The notes: generated by a model not told the origin, from the sequence alone. Positions 1-13,600 are shown, counted from the first letter of the stretch. The stretch is 64,000 nucleotides of DNA from Eleusine coracana subsp. coracana (GCA_032690845.1 CM064420.1:11040001-11104000), one strand, 5' to 3'. A program made the numbers and translations.

Positions 1-263
1 AGTCGGGTGGAAAAGGGGGAGAGCACCCCGTTCCAGGTTCTCTTGTAGCTGGATTCCCCGGAACCACAAGAATCCTTATAATGGGATTCCAACTCAGCAC
101 CTTTTGTTTTGAGATTTTGAGAAGTGTTGCTCTTTGGAGAGCACAGTATGATGAAAGTTATAAGCTGTGTTCGGCGGGGAGGGGGGGGGGGGAGTTATTG
201 CCTATTGTTGGCCTCTATGGTACAACCCGTCGGGGAGGCCTGAGAGGCGGTGGTTTACCCTGT
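1..263 (+). other. trnA-UGC: plastid trnA-UGC group II intron, 3' part (nuclear copy)
   Basis: This is the last 263 bp of the intron that interrupts plastid trnA-UGC. It ends directly at the recognisable tRNA 3' exon. The window begins inside the intron. A run of twelve G at 181-192 looks expanded relative to the plastid intron as I remember it. The intron is a self-splicing-type group II intron in the chloroplast; here it is a silent nuclear copy. Confidence 0.8.
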
Positions 264-298
264 GGTGGATGTTAGTGGTTCGAGTCCGCTTATCTCCA
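264..298 (+). tRNA. trnA-UGC: trnA-UGC 3' exon, partial (nuclear plastid copy)
   Basis: The 35-bp 3' half of plastid tRNA-Ala(UGC) is seen: the T-arm core GGTTCGAGTCCGC followed by TTATCTCCA. Three C-to-T changes are visible in the first 17 bases relative to the usual plastid exon. The 5' exon lies outside the window. It sits 145 bp before 23S rDNA, the normal plastid order in the rRNA operon. It is not expected to make a working tRNA here. Confidence 0.85.
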
Positions 299-443
299 GC
301 CCGTGAACTTAGCGGATACTATGATAGCACCGAATTTTGCTAATTTGGCAGTTCGATCTATGATTTTGCATTCATGGACGTTGATAAGATCCTTCCATTT
401 AGTAGCACCTTAGGATGGCATAGCCTTAACATTAATGGCGAGG

Positions 444-2452
444 TTCAAAAGGGGAAAGGCTTGCGGTGGATACCTAGGCACCCAGAGATGGGGAAGGGCG
501 TGGCAAGCAATGAAATGCTTCGGGGAGTTGAAAATAAGCATAGATTCGGAGATTTCCAAATAGGTCAACCTTTTGAACTGCCTGCTGAATCCATGAGCAG
601 GCAAGAGACAACCTGGCGAACTAAAACATCTTAGTAGCCAGACGAAAAGAAAGCAAAAGTGAATCCCGTAGTAGCGGCGAGCGAAATGGGAGCAGCCTAA
701 ACCGTGAAAACAGGGTTGTGGGAGAGCAATACAAGCGTTGTGCTGCTAGACGAAGCGGTTGAGTGCCGCACCCTAGATGGCTAAAGTCCAGTAGCTGAAA
801 GCATCACTAGCTTACGCTCTGACCCGAGTAGCATGAGGCATGTGGAATCCCGTGTGAATCAGCAAGGACCACCTTGGAAGGCTAAATACTCCTGGGTGAT
901 CGATAGCGAAGTAGTACCGTGAGGGAAATGTGAAAAGAACCCATAGTTGGTAGTGAAATAGAACATGAAACCGTGCTGAGCTCCCAAGCAGTGGGAGGAG
1001 AAAGTGATCTCTGACCGCGTGCCTGTTGAAGAATGAGCCGGCGACTCATAGGCAGTGGCTTGGTTAAGGGAATGGAACCCATCGGAGCCGTAGCGAAAGT
1101 GAGTCTTCATAGGGCGATTGTCACTGCTTATGAACCCGAACCTGGGTGATCTATCCATGACCAGTATGAAGCTTGGATGAAACTAAGAAGAGGTCCATAC
1201 CGACTGATGTTGAAGAATCAGCGGATGAGTTGTGGTTAGGGGTGAAATGCCACTCGAACCTAGATCTAGCTGGTTTTCCCCAAAATGCGTTGAGGTGCAG
1301 CAGTTGACTGGACATCTAGGGGTAAAGCACTATTTCAGTGCGGGCTGCGCGAGCAGTACCTAATCGAGGGAAACTCTGAATACTAGATATGACCCAAAAA
1401 TAACAGGGGTCAAGGTCGGCCAATGAGACGATGGGGGATAAGCTTCATTGTTGAGAGGGAAACAACCCGGATCACCAGCTAAGGCCCCTAAATGACAGCT
1501 CAGTGATAAAGGAGGTGGGGGGGGGGGGTGCAAAGACAGCTAGGAGGTTTGCCTAGATGTAGGCACCCTTTAAAGAGTGCATAATAGCTCACTGATCGAG
1601 CGCCCTTGCGCTGAAGATGAACAGGGCTAAGCAATCAGCCGAAGCTATGGGATGTTCAAATGCATCTGTAGGGGAGCATTCCGCCTTAGAGGGAAGCAAC
1701 CGCGAAAGCGGGGGTCGATGAAGCGGAAGCGAGAATGTCGTCTTGAGTAACGAAAACATTGGTGAGAATCCAATGCCCCAAAAATCCAAGGTTTCCTTCG
1801 CAAGGTTCATCTACGGAGGATGAGTCAGGGCCTAAAATTAGGCCAAAAGGCGTAGTCAATGGACAACAGGTTAATATTCTTGTACTACCCCTTGTTGGTA
1901 CGGAGAAACGGAGGAGGTTAGGTTAGCCGAAAGATGGTTATAGGTTTAAGGACACAAGGTGACCCTGCTTTTTCAGGGTAAGAAGGGGTAGAGAAAATGC
2001 CTCGAGCCAAGGTCCGAGTACCAAGCGCTGCAGCGCTGAAGTATGCGCCCCGTGGACTAGCTCTTGCTTCTCCACGAGGCTCATACCAGGCGCTAAGGCG
2101 CTGAAGTATGTAACCCATGCCATACTCCCAGGAAAAGCTCGAACGACCTTCAACTAAAGGGTACCTACACCCGAAACCGACACAGGTGGGTAGGTAGAGA
2201 ATACCTAGGGGCGCGAGACAACTCTCTCTAAGGAACTCGGCAAAATAGCCCTGTAACTTCGGGAGAAGGGGTGCCCCCTCGCAAAAGGTGGTCGCAGTGA
2301 CCAGGCCCGGGCGACTATTTACCAAAAACACAGGTCTCCGCAAAGTTGTAAGACCATGTATGGGGGCTGATGCCTACCCAGTGCCGAAAGGTCAAGGAAG
2401 TTGGTGAACTGATGACAGGGAAGCCAGCAACTGAAGCCCCGGTGAATGGCGG
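444..2452 (+). rRNA. rrn23: 23S rRNA gene, 5' two thirds (nuclear plastid copy, interrupted)
   Basis: The sequence follows plastid 23S rDNA from its 5' end (TTCAAAAGGGGAAAGGCTTG) to the conserved stretch just before GGCGGCCGTAAC, where TE-A is inserted after GGCGG. Many substitutions against the plastid gene are present, chiefly C-to-T and G-to-A. A twelve-G run at 1517-1528 stands where the plastid gene has a short G run. A grass-type internal repeat of the GCGCTGAAGTATG motif occurs at about 2030-2107. The gene continues at 31466. In the chloroplast it forms the large ribosomal subunit core; this copy is dead because of the 29-kb insertion. Confidence 0.93.
2448..2452 (+). repeat. target site duplication of TE-A, left copy (GGCGG)
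   Basis: GGCGG lies immediately before the TGTTGG start of the LTR and is repeated at 31466-31470 right after the other LTR end. Removing TE-A and one copy restores the continuous conserved 23S sequence GGCGGCCGTAAC. Confidence 0.9.
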
Positions 2453-4312
2453 TGTTGGTGGCCCTTAAAACCAATATCGGCCACCAACCAGTCGGGAAAT
2501 GCATGGTAAAGACCAAAGATTCATAAGTATTTGTTTAAACTAATAAAGTTCCACAAGTTTTGATGAAATATGTGTTTGCAGGTTCAAAAGGGCCAAAATT
2601 AGGTAAAAACATGAAGAAACGCCCCATCGGCCGATCCTACCGTAAAACAGCCGGCCGACAGGGTCGTATGAGGCTGAAATCAGGGCCCGGGCAGGGTCGT
2701 GATGGCTGAAATCAGAACTCAGCCGATAGGGTCATATCAGGCTAAAATCAGTCACCCGGCTAGTCAAAACAGAGTCTCATCAGGCTGATCATCCAACCCG
2801 GCCGATTCTGCAAAACACTCCACCACGAAGCCGTTTTCTCCTCCCAGACCAAAAGTAATGAAATATGGCTAAGGAAAAAAGGGTCCACGAGTGGCCTAAC
2901 CGGGAGAAGTCATGGGATGGCCCTGAGGGTTCGGCACCCGATCTAGGCTGCCACCCGGCCTGGCTTGCCGCCCGGCCTAGGTTGGCCTCCCAGGGTTGCC
3001 AGCCCATGAGGCCCATGAGGCCTACCGACCCCAAAATAGGAAAGCTGGTGCAAACCGACCCAGGAACCGTCATCAAGACAAGATCTGAGCCAACCAAAGA
3101 CAAGTCGATCGAGAACCGACTCCATCCAACGGCCGCCCGACGTGGCCCGCCGCCCTGCGGGGGAATTTTGCCCACCGACTCTCCTTCACATACAAGTACC
3201 CGCCAACCCTTCGCCACCTATAAATAGAGGAGGAATTCGGCAGAAGTAAAGAAGGAAGCAAGTGAAGCACATTGAAGTCCATTTCCCACTACTTTTCTTA
3301 CTAGTAGAGTAGCTTAGTTAGTCGGGAGTTAGAGTCTAGTCGAGAGCTTAGCTCGGGATTCCGGAAATCGTCTCGGAGTCTTGGTATGAGCTCTCTTGTA
3401 TCTTTTCTCCTTTTGTGAGACTTATCTTTTCCTTATTTATCTTATCAAGTATTTATCTTTACTTAGTCAATTTACTCAAGTTACAATTATCAGGAAAGAA
3501 CATTGAAGCATAGTTTACTAGATTCCCGGCTAGGATTTAATTAAATTTAGTTCTCGAATAGAACTTAGACTTGGTTATTTCCCGGCTATTCTTCCGCTAG
3601 GCCAATAGAAGAATATCTAGTGAAGGCGTAGGCACGGTGGCTAAGTTAACACTAGCTGGATTCGCATTCGCCCCCACGGGCTGTGTGGTAGGCGCCAGGT
3701 GGTGACAGCCCTGTCCGTCCATTTAGTATTCCACCATGTTCGGGAAGTCGCAAGCAGGGTTGTCTAGCGGTAACGTGCCCACTAGTGCACGAGGTTAGTT
3801 ACCGACCCTATTAGTGGATCGTTGTCGTGCCCCGAAGTAAGCTTATTGGTGAAAGACTCGAGGCTGTACCATGGATTTGGTGTAAGCTCTCAACCCGAGT
3901 AACTAGGAATTATTGACGCTTGACTAAATTTAGGAAAGTTTATCTTAGGAATTCTAGACTTAGACTCGCTGTCCTCTCGGCTAGCTTAATCGATCTCTTT
4001 TATCTATCTTAGTGTGGATTTCTCCTATATCACTGCTCTCCTATTTATCATTGAAGTTCTTTACCCCCGTCTTTGGTCAGTTGGTATAACTCTTATAGTC
4101 ATATCTTTGTTAAACTAAGATACTCTTACGCCTAGCTTCCCTGAGGAAAATAAATATGATACCTTGGAATACTCCCGGGTGAAATGCTACAATAGATGTT
4201 CTGTGCGCTTGCGGATTGGTTCACTCTTCTCTGAAAGCATAACAAACATCGATCAACACTTCGAGCGTTGTTACCAGATAATATTTTGGTGCGATGTTAA
4301 GAAGTGCCAACA
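2453..4312 (+). repeat. TE-A 5' LTR (1,860 bp)
   Basis: The left long terminal repeat starts TGTTGGTGGC and ends GTGCCAACA. It matches 26190-31465 once the solo LTR there is removed, with scattered substitutions and a small deletion near 30310 in the 3' copy. It carries a TATAAATA box in its middle. No gene is supported within it; the short reading frames on both strands are chance. Confidence 0.9.
3219..3226 (+). promoter_or_regulatory. TATA box of TE-A 5' LTR
   Basis: TATAAATA lies about 770 bp into the LTR in a CACCTATAAATAGAGG context. It is conserved in the 3' LTR at 30352-30359. It is the likely start region for element RNA. Confidence 0.6.
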
Positions 4313-4320
4313 AGCATTTC

Positions 4321-4338
4321 TGGCGCTGTTGTCGAGGA
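4321..4338 (+). other. TE-A primer binding site, tRNA-Asp type
   Basis: TGGCGCTGTTGTCGAGGA lies 8 bp after the LTR end. It matches the complement of the plant tRNA-Asp 3' end (TGGCGCCGTTGCCGGGGA) except for three transitions of the C-to-T or G-to-A kind. It marks where minus-strand DNA synthesis would start. Confidence 0.75.
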
Positions 4339-4452
4339 AGCAACAGGCTAAGATATCGGAATTTTAACATTGATATTTCTATTAAGGAGTTACCGCTTTC
4401 CTTAGCGGGCTTTCCCTTGTTCTGTTTATTTGTGGTGTAAACAGGACGCTTT

Positions 4453-6891
4453 ATGACTAGTTTCGACCTACCAGACAACTACCACAATGATCCGGAGGCT
4501 CTGTTGTGGAGAGTGTGTCAATGACTCACTCCTGCTCGACCTAGACTTGCTCTTGAAGCACCTCCGATCCCACCAACTTGACCGCAAAACCCTTCCACGT
4601 CCGCTCAACCAAGCATGGCTGAGAAGACAATCCATGACTACTTCGCCCCAACCACAGACAACATCCGCACCAGTCCGAACCCGAGCATGGGGAATGGAGG
4701 TTATGAGCTGAAACTGGCCCTAATCAAGATGGTTTTGGCCCGGACTTTCTGTGGCAAGGCAACGGAAGACGCAAAGTCCCTCCTCCAATAGTTTTTGGCG
4801 GTATGCAGCACTTTCACCATGAGGGATGTGACCCATGAGGCCATTCGCCTTCGCCTTTTCCCATTTTCACTCTTGGGAAGGGCAAAGCTGTGGTTCTACG
4901 ACAATCAAGAAGCGCTCACCACATGGGACAAGTGCTCCAATGCCTTCCTTGCCAACTTCTTCCCGCTAGGCAAAACCAACACCCTGCGGAATAAGATTTC
5001 AAGTTTCCAACAGCTAACCGACGAAAGCATCCCTGAGGCATGGGAGTATTTCCAAGAGTATACTCTGGCATGCCCACATCGTGGAATGCAAGATTGGTTG
5101 CTAATCCAAAGCTTCTACCATGGGCTCAACCGTCCCGCTCGTGAGCACCTAGATGCAGCCGCTGGAAGTTCCCTCTTCTCCCTGAAGGTCAAAGAAGCTC
5201 AAACTCTCATAGAAAAGATGGTCGCCAACTACAGTGGCTGTGATGAGAGGCAGAACCAGCCGCAACCCAAGATGAGGGGAGTCCACCAAGTTGATGGTAT
5301 TGACATGCTAGCAATCAAGATGGATCAACTTTTGAAGAAAATGGATTCACCTTAGACAGTCCAATCCCTCGACTCTCGCATGACTTGTGAAGTCTGCAGG
5401 AACCTTGGACACATGGGAAGCCATTGTCCGGAGACTCAAGAAGAAGAAGTGAACTACCTGAACAACAATAACAACAACAACAACGGGTTTAGGCCCCGTA
5501 CGAACATCTTTGGATGGGAGTCCAAGCCAAACCTCTCCTTTGACAAGAATATGGGTAACTCTGGAAACTTTACTCGTAATGAACCTTCCTTTCGTGATCT
5601 TGTTCTAGGACAATCTAAAATTAATGAAAGTATTAGTAGGAAATTTATTGCTACGGATAAAGTCCTAGAAAGCATAGATTCTCGTATGGAAGCATTTAAT
5701 ACCTCTTTGCAAAACCAGCTTAGCCATAACAAAATGCTAGAGACACAAATTGCTCAGCTGGCCGCCTCTATTGTTAAGCCTAACTCGGGCAAGCTCCCCG
5801 GTCAGCTCCAAGGAAAATGTTAATACGGTCAAAACTAGAGGAGAAAATCTACACAGGATCCGCCAAATCCTAACAATGCAGGGAAGGACAGAACCCCCGA
5901 TGAAGAGTCGGAAGGGGAGGAAGAAATTGAGGTTGAGGAGGCAAAAGCACCCCTCAAGAAAGCACCGCACAAGTTCTATGATACCCCGATATTGCCATTT
6001 CCCCCTCGACAGAGGAAGCCAACAGTGGACGAACAATTCGAGATGTTTGTGGAGGTAATAAAGAAACTATATGTCAACATACCACTACTTGATGCTATGC
6101 TGGTTCCTACATACTCCAAGTACCTAAAAGACATCCTCAACAACTAACGCCTAATGCCATCCACGGAGGTTGTTAAATTGATGGAGGAATGCAGCACCAC
6201 TATGTTGAACTCCCTCCCAGAAAAGAAGCGAGATCCAGGATGCCCAACCATCCCTTGTTCCATCAGGATGCAGCAATTCAACAACGCCCTTTATGACTTG
6301 GGGGCGAGCATGAGCGTCATGCCAAAGGTAGTGTATGACAAACTCGATGTCAATTCATTATCCCCTACGGCAATGTGCTTGCAGCTTGCCGACCAATCAG
6401 TCCGCTACCCGGCGAGCATCACGGTGGACGTATACGTGAAGATAAGAAATTGTCTCGTCCCCGTCGATTTTGTGGTGCTAGACATGGAGGCTGATGCAAA
6501 GACGCCTCTTATACTAGGAAGGCTATTCCTTAGCACTGCAAATGCCAACATTGATGTTGGGGCCGGAGATATCCACCTTAACATTAATGGGCACGACGAA
6601 AAGTTCACCTTCAAGCCCCGAATGGAACAATGCAATCAGGTACGCATATTTTATGGCAAAAATCCAAACATGGTGCAGAACATAGAAGTATACCCAATTT
6701 CACCAAAATTGGGTGTGCCAGTGGTAAAAGTTGAGAGTGCACCACCACTGCTCAAGAAGAAGAACGAGCCACAGGAAATGAAGAGAAAGGTCACCGCCAA
6801 GCCAAAGAAAATCAAACAAGAATGGCGGAAGAAAGAAATTGCACCGATCATGGAAAATTCTCCATCCACGACGGGCACCATGAAGAATTAA
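4453..6891 (+). pseudogene. gag: TE-A gag-protease (Athila-like), broken
   Basis: A polyprotein frame starts MTSFDLPDNYHNDPEALLW at 4453, in the same style as TE-C gag. It has an early stop, frame disturbance near 4520-4790, stops near 4789, 5353 and 6145, and a pair of compensating shifts between 5812 and 5848. Recognisable parts in order are a retrotransposon gag domain (about 4795-5230: FPFSLLGRAKLWFYD and SFYHGL), a CCHC zinc knuckle CEVCRNLGHMGSHC near 5386, an Asn-rich stretch, and an aspartic-protease-like domain with DLGASMSVMP near 6298. The C-terminal tail is Lys-rich. Gag would form the capsid and package RNA; the protease would mature it. No pol follows. Confidence 0.85.
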
Positions 6892-7028
6892 ACGCGAGAA
6901 CGTCTTGTTGGAGACGTAAAATCCGGACTATCATCGGGAGGTAAACCGATATTTATCCCCCTTCTTTTCATTACCTCTCATTAAATTAGTTTTATTTTGC
7001 CTAACCACTAAATTAGTCTTAAAAAAAT
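6892..7028 (+). other. TE-A interior after gag, non-coding
   Basis: This AT-rich 137-bp stretch resembles the sequence after TE-C gag (a short GAGACGTAAAA/GGACTTTAAAA-type stretch, then GGTAAACCGATAT/AAAATCGGTACGT). It ends where the TE-B LTR begins. No gene is seen. Confidence 0.5.
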
Positions 7029-7600
7029 TGTGATGGCTCGGCCAAATTTACTGGTCGGGAGGTCAAATTTCATCAAAAACGACCACCCGGGTGATAATCT
7101 GAGGTTCCAACCCAGCCAGTCAGTTTTTAGCACCCTGGAGGTCGTATTTCATGAAGACGACCACCTGGCTGGGTAATATTCAAGTACCCAGAATCCAACC
7201 CGACCATTCAAATTTTAGCACCCGTGTGAGATACTTGCTTTATGGGTATCCTTATACAAGGCTAAGTCGGTAACCGACCGGGTACTTCACCAACAAGGAA
7301 GCCGACCGATTCGCCTTGGAGCACAAGACAAGAAAGATTAGACTTTCCTTATAGAACTCTTGTAGAGTACGACTAGGACTCAGCATGTACCCCCTGCCGA
7401 CCGGATATATAAGGTGGCAGGGTACCCCCCATCGGGGACAAGACTTTGGCAACAATCAATACAATACAGAACACAGGACGTAGGGTTTTTACTCTCATCG
7501 AGAGGGCCCGAACCTGTATAATTTGGCGTCTTGCGTAACCATCGTAGTTCTTGGTCTCGACGTAGCCCTATATATTTACTGACGATCTCGAGCATCGACA
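7029..7600 (+). repeat. TE-B 5' LTR
   Basis: It starts TGTGATGGCTC (the left edge is uncertain by a few bp) and ends GAGCATCGACA, 2 bp before the primer site. It has a TATATAA box at 7406-7412 and the run GAACACAGGACGTAGGGTTT that often occurs in RIRE2-type LTRs. An imperfect direct repeat of about 85 bp (GAGGTC...GACGACCACC...TTTTAGCACCC) fills 7046-7216. Confidence 0.7.
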
Positions 7601-7602
7601 GT

Positions 7603-7620
7603 TGGCATGCCAGGAAGGGG
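7603..7620 (+). other. TE-B primer binding site
   Basis: TGGCATGCCAGGAAGGGG closely matches the TGGCGCGCCAGGTAGGGG site common to Tat-type elements. It lies 2 bp after the LTR end. Confidence 0.65.
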
Positions 7621-7652
7621 ACAAGGCTCGCCGGAATTCTCCGTCGACTACG

Positions 7653-10600
7653 ATGGCCGAACTTCCTATCATCCAATACTCGCCGGAGTTCAAGATCTCT
7701 TTTGGATCGCTCGACTTCACGGTCGGCGACAACAAAGCCCTAGGTCTGGACAACTACGGATCTGACTCGACCGCAGCCATCCCCATGGCGCGATCACCGA
7801 GTCTGTCTGATATTATCCCTGCATTGATCCCACTCGGATCCGAGCAGGAAGACTCTTCCTTCGGATATGACTCGACGTCAGACTGGTCTTTTGATGAGGA
7901 CACAGTCGGATCGACCTACACATATCCCCATACAATCAACATGGTGGATATAGTAGATCCTGCTGCTGACAACCAGGATGAAGATCCAGATGCGGAAGAA
8001 CAAGGGAATCCAGCCGGTGGTCACCAAAATCAGTTGGCCGAAGGAGGCCGACAGGATGAGAATACGCCAGTTGATGAATTATCGGTCGGTCACCACCGAT
8101 GACCAAGAGGGTCGCGCGGAGCGCGTAATGCGCGTCGACTGGATCTCGGTCCTGATCTTGAAGTGGATGGTGTTAAGGTATACCACACCCCACAGAACAA
8201 CATCACCTGGGCCAAAACTTTGCTCGATACCTTAATGGTCGAAGCACAATATCATATTCCTATCATGCAAAAAGCGGTCGCCATGCTTAAGGCTACAGCG
8301 GCTCAAGACGCTACGAAGTCTTAGTCGGTCGCAAGCTCAAGACGCATGCGTGAAGACTTGAGAAATTCTCTTAGTATCCATGATGGACGAGATACCATCA
8401 ACTCTCACCATGAAGAACGCGCTCGGGATGACCGATGCTATGAGGAAGAACGTCGTGAACGAAGGATGGACGACCGACGAGACGATCGACAGGAAGATCA
8501 CCAAGATCCCCCTCCTAGAGAAAACCGCCGGGAAGACCGACGAGACAACAAACAGGGCGATCGTCAGAATCCTCCTCCAAGAGACAACCGTGACGACCGA
8601 CATCAATGTGACGATCGGGATCGGCGTGATAACGATGGCAATCGACGATGTCATCTTGATGAGGATGTTGGCCCACGCCACAACCGTTGCCCAACTACGT
8701 CCCCAGACCGGCATAGGCGGTCACCAACGCCGACTGACGACGAGATCGATGGCATCAAGGCTTACGTCCATCGTCTTCGCATAGCTCGATGGCCAAAAGG
8801 ATTCAAGCCGGTTTCCATCAAAAAATACGATGGAAAAACCAATCCCTGAGAGTGGTTGCAACTTTATAGCACGGCGATCCGGTCGGCTGGAGGTGATTCC
8901 TACGTAATGGCTAATTACCTTCTGGTCTACTTAGATCCTGCCGTTCGGATATGGCTCACTTCTTTGCCCGAAGAGTGAGTCACATCTTGGGGAGATCTCA
9001 ACAGGAAGCTCATAGAAAGTTTCCAAGCAACTTGCAACCGATCGGGCAACCACTTTGACCTCACTCGGATCAAGCAGAAGCATGACGAGCCTCTTCGCGA
9101 CTACATCAAGTGGTTCTGTGCTAAGAAGACTGAGATCCCCAACGTTCCCGATCAGCAAATCATTACTGCCTTCCTAGGTGGAATTCGCAGCGACGATCTG
9201 GTCTGGGAAATCGGTTGGAGGAACCATGATCTCAAGCTCACCGCTCAAGAGTGCTTCGAGATTGCTGATAAATACGCATCAGGAGAGTCTGCACTTGACG
9301 ATATCCGAGGAAAGGGCAAGGAGAAGCGGTCGGACAAGTCTGAGTCCTCCAAGAAGGACAAGAAGAGAAAACCCGACAATGCCGTCAACACAGTAGACCA
9401 GTTTTGGAAGAATCCTCGGACGAACCAACCGTCTACTGATGAGTTGCCGAGTGGCCTTTGCCCTTGGCACCCAAAGGGAAACCACAAAGCAAAGGATTGC
9501 TATTATCTGAAGGGTTTTGCGACAGCTGCGCTCAAGGTGGCCAAAGATCCCCTGAGGCGCAACAGCAATAAAGACAAGCCCCAGGATGATGATGACAAGG
9601 ACGATTCTGGAGAGTTCCAGGAGCCCCACAAGAAAGTAAACTTCATCTTCGGAGGCCTAGATGCCTATACGTCCAAGCGCAAGCAAAAGCTAGAGCTTCA
9701 TGAGATTAACTCGGTGGAGCCAGCTGCGCCTCAATACATAAGGTGGTCTGAGATGCCTATCACCTTTGATCGGTCGGACCATCCAAAACATTTACCCAAA
9801 CCAGGTCGCTACCCATTGGTGCTTGCTGCGACTATAAAAGAGGTGAAGTTCAACAGAGTACTCATTGATGGGGGAAGCAGTTTGGACCTCATCTTCACCA
9901 AGACTCTTCGAGAGCTCGGTCTGTCAATCAATGACCTCTAACCGAGTTCTTCACCCTTTCACGGGATTGTTCCTGGCAAGACTTCAGTCCCAATCGAACA
10001 AATCAGTCTGCCAGTCACCTTTGGCACCCGTGATAACTTCAGGACAGAGTGTATCCTCTTCCAGGTGGCAGACTTCGAGTCAGCATACCATGCTATCATC
10101 GGTCGACCAGCGATGGCTAAGTTTATGGCTGTTCTGCACTATCTGTATCTCACCCTCAAGATGTCAGGCCCGAATGGAATAATCTCCCTCCACTCTGATC
10201 TTCGGAATTCTTTTAATTGCAATGTGCAGAGTTGCGAGATGGCTACTAAACAGTTGATGCTGTCAGACCAAAAGGAGATCTAGAAGGCAGTCGGCACGGA
10301 GGAACAGACTGAAGCGGAGGTTCCGACAAAGAAGCCTACCAAGGACAAGATCCAGACTAATGACATCCAAACCAAGGAGATCCCGCTCGATCCTGAGGAC
10401 CCCAATAAGGTGACTTATGCTGGGGTCAACCTTGACGAAAAATAGGAACTCGCGCTCACTCTTTTCCTCCACGAAAATAGGGACATCTTTGCATGGAAAC
10501 CATCAGACATGCCAGGAGTTCCTAGGGAAAAGATTGAGCACGTGTTAAGGGTACCCCAAGGGGCTACTCCCATTTGTCAAAGGCTTAGATGATTTGTGCA

Positions 10601-13600
10601 AGACCGCAAGGACGCTATGAAGAAGGAGATAGTTAGGCTATTAGAAGCTAAGTTTATAAAGGAGGTGTATCATCTCGACTGGTTAGCAAATCCAGTCCTC
10701 GTACCTAAAAAGAATAAAGAGTGGAGGATGTGTGTTGATTATACCGATCTCAACAAGGTCTGTCTAAAAGACCCCTTCGCTCTTCCTCGTATTGATTAGA
10801 TTGTAGATTCGACAACCGGGTGTGAGCTTTTAAGCTTTTTGGATGCCTACTCAGGTTATCACCAGATCCCACTGAGAGTTGAAGATCAGATCAAGACTTC
10901 CTTTATAACACCATTCGGTGCCTATTGCTATATCACCATGCCGTTTGGTCTGAAGAATGCTGGCGCGACTTACCAACGAGGTATTCAACGATGCCGTGCC
11001 TCTCAGAACGGTCGGAACGCTGAAGCGTATGTCGACGACATTGTTGTCAAGACTCGAAAAGTTGAAGAGCTTCTTTCTGACCTGGCAGTAACCTTTGACA
11101 ATCTGAGGCATTATTCAATGAAGCTGAATCCTAAAAAGTGTGTCTTTGGGGTTCCATCGGAAAAGTTACTCGGATACATCGTTTCGAAATGAGGTATAGA
11201 GGCTAACTCAGATAAAATCAAGGCGATCCTTGATATGAAGCCACCTAATTCTCAAAGGGACGTTCAGAAGCTGACCGGATGCATGGCATCCCGGAGTCGC
11301 TTTATTTCCCGACTGGGGGTTAGAGGATTACCACTCTTCCGATTGCTTAAAAAGCAAGATGGCTTCGTTTGGACTGAGGAGGCGCAGTCAGCACTGGATG
11401 AATTGAAAATTCATCTCAGCAGTATCCCTGTATTGGTGCCTCTGGAGCCCGGAGAAAAACTTTAGCTTTACATATCGGCCACTACTCAAGTTGTGAGTAC
11501 TGTTTTGACGGTCGACCGAGAAGAAGAGGGACATGTGCAAAATGTACAACATCCGGTCTACTTTGTGAGTGAGGTTCTCAGCGCCTCTAAAGCAAGGTAT
11601 CAGCAAATCTTGAAGTTGTTATATGCATTATTGATCTCTTTGAGAAAGTTGAAGCACTATTTCCAAGCTCATCCAATTGAAGTTCAAATTTCTTTTCCAC
11701 TCGGGACAGTGCTACATAACCGAGAAGCTAAAGGAAAAATAGCCAAGTGGGCAGTCAAACTTGGTCAATATACCATTACATTCCTGCCTCGGTCGGCTAT
11801 AAAGGGACAAGCATTAGCTGACTTCGTTGCTGAGTGGACGGAGATTCAAAATCCTCCTACTGCCCAAGATATCGAGTACTGGAAAATGTACTTTGATGGT
11901 TCCCTTCAATTGCAAGAGGCAGGTGCTAGAGTTGTATTTATCTCGCCCATTGGAGAAAGGCTTCGATATGTCCTTCAAGTTATGTTTCGCGTGTCTAATA
12001 ACGCTGCGGAATATGAAGCTCTCCTACACGGTCTGCGCATTGCTATGTCACTCGGCATTAAGTGCATTGACATATTTGGTGACTCGGCCTTGGTCATTAA
12101 TCAGGTCACCAAGGATTGGAACTGTGTAGATGACAACATGAGTGCTTATTGCCAGGAAGTACGGAAGCTCGAAGACAAGTTTGATGGATTGAAATTCACA
12201 CATGTTCTTCGAGATAATAACCAGGCGGCTGATGAGTTAGCCAAGATAGGATCATCTCGGACTGCAGTACTGCCGGGTGTTTTCCTACATATCCTGGATT
12301 CCCCAACAATTTCTCCCCGGTCGGACGTGTTGATGAGTATTGTTGCTGATCTTGAAGATGTCTGAAAGACCGACTGGCGTGACCCACTAATCCAATATTT
12401 GGATAAAGGAACGCTGCCCTCGGATCCTGATGAGCAACAAAGGTTGGAGGTCTGATCTCGAGGATACTTGTTGGTGGGGGACCAACTCTACAAAAGGAGT
12501 GGTTCCAATATATTGATGCGATGCATCTCAATTCCCGAAGGCCAAAGGTTGGTAGAAGAGATTCACTTGGGAATATACGGCAATCATGCAGCTTCTAGGA
12601 CTTTGGTCGGCAAAGCCTTCCGGCAAGGGTTTTATTGGCCCACGGTGGTCGAAGATGCACACCAGGTCATTTGGAAGTGTGAAGGTTGTCAATTCTTCAC
12701 TCAACAAACACATGTGCCTTCACAGCAACTTCACATGATACCATTGACTTGGCCTTTTGCTGTTTGGGGGCTTGATATTGTCGGTCCTTTCAAGAAAGCG
12801 CCAGGCGGGTTTACTCATTTGTTTGTTGCTATCGACAAATTCACCAAGTGGATTGAAGCAAAGCCGATCGGCAAGATTACGTCCAAGAAGGTGATCGAGT
12901 TGGTCAAGGATATATTCACTCGGTTTGGAGTTCCTCATGATATCATTACCGATAATGGCACTCAATTCACTTCAGTGGAGTTCCGGGACTTTGCCGACCA
13001 GATGGGAATAAAGATCCACTTTGCTTTAGTGGCTCATCCAAAAAGCAATGGGCAAGTCGAACGGGCCAATGGTATGATTCTTCAAGGATTAAAGCCGTGG
13101 ATACTTGACAGGCTCAAACCTTATGCCGGTCGATGGGTCAAAGAGTTGCCTTCAGTCCTTTGGGGGCTTCAAACAAATACCAGTCGGGCTACTGGACAGT
13201 CACCTTTTGCATTGGTCTACGGTTCAGAAGCTATGCTGCCGACTGAGGTCGCTCTGGTCTCAGCACGAGTTCAAGCGTACGATGAAAAGCTTTCTGAGGA
13301 GAAACGAGAGATTGATTTGATTGCGGCAGACGAGTTGCGTGATCGCGCTCTATTTCGGTTGGCACTCTACCAAAAGGGCTTGTGTCGTTATTATGATAAG
13401 AACGTCCACAGTTGCCACTTTCAAGTTGGAGACCTAGTGCTTCACCGAGTGCAATCGACAAAGAATCAGCATAAGCTCTCTCCGAAGTGGGAAGGACCAT
13501 ACGTAGTGAAGGAAGTCACTCGCCCGGGGGCTTACCAACAGATGTATGAAGACGGCGATGATATTCCAAATTCCTGGAACATAAATCAGCTACGTCGTTT

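Noticed and set aside
374..2516. Reading frames inside the 23S rRNA copy
   Set aside because: The sequence is rRNA on the + strand. Frames on either strand are chance.
2865..3227. A 120-codon frame in the TE-A 5' LTR
   Set aside because: It is not open in the 3' LTR copy, overlaps the TATA box region and shows no domain.
7046..7216. A CRISPR-like or satellite repeat
   Set aside because: There are only two imperfect units of about 85 bp within a retrotransposon LTR, with no spacers.
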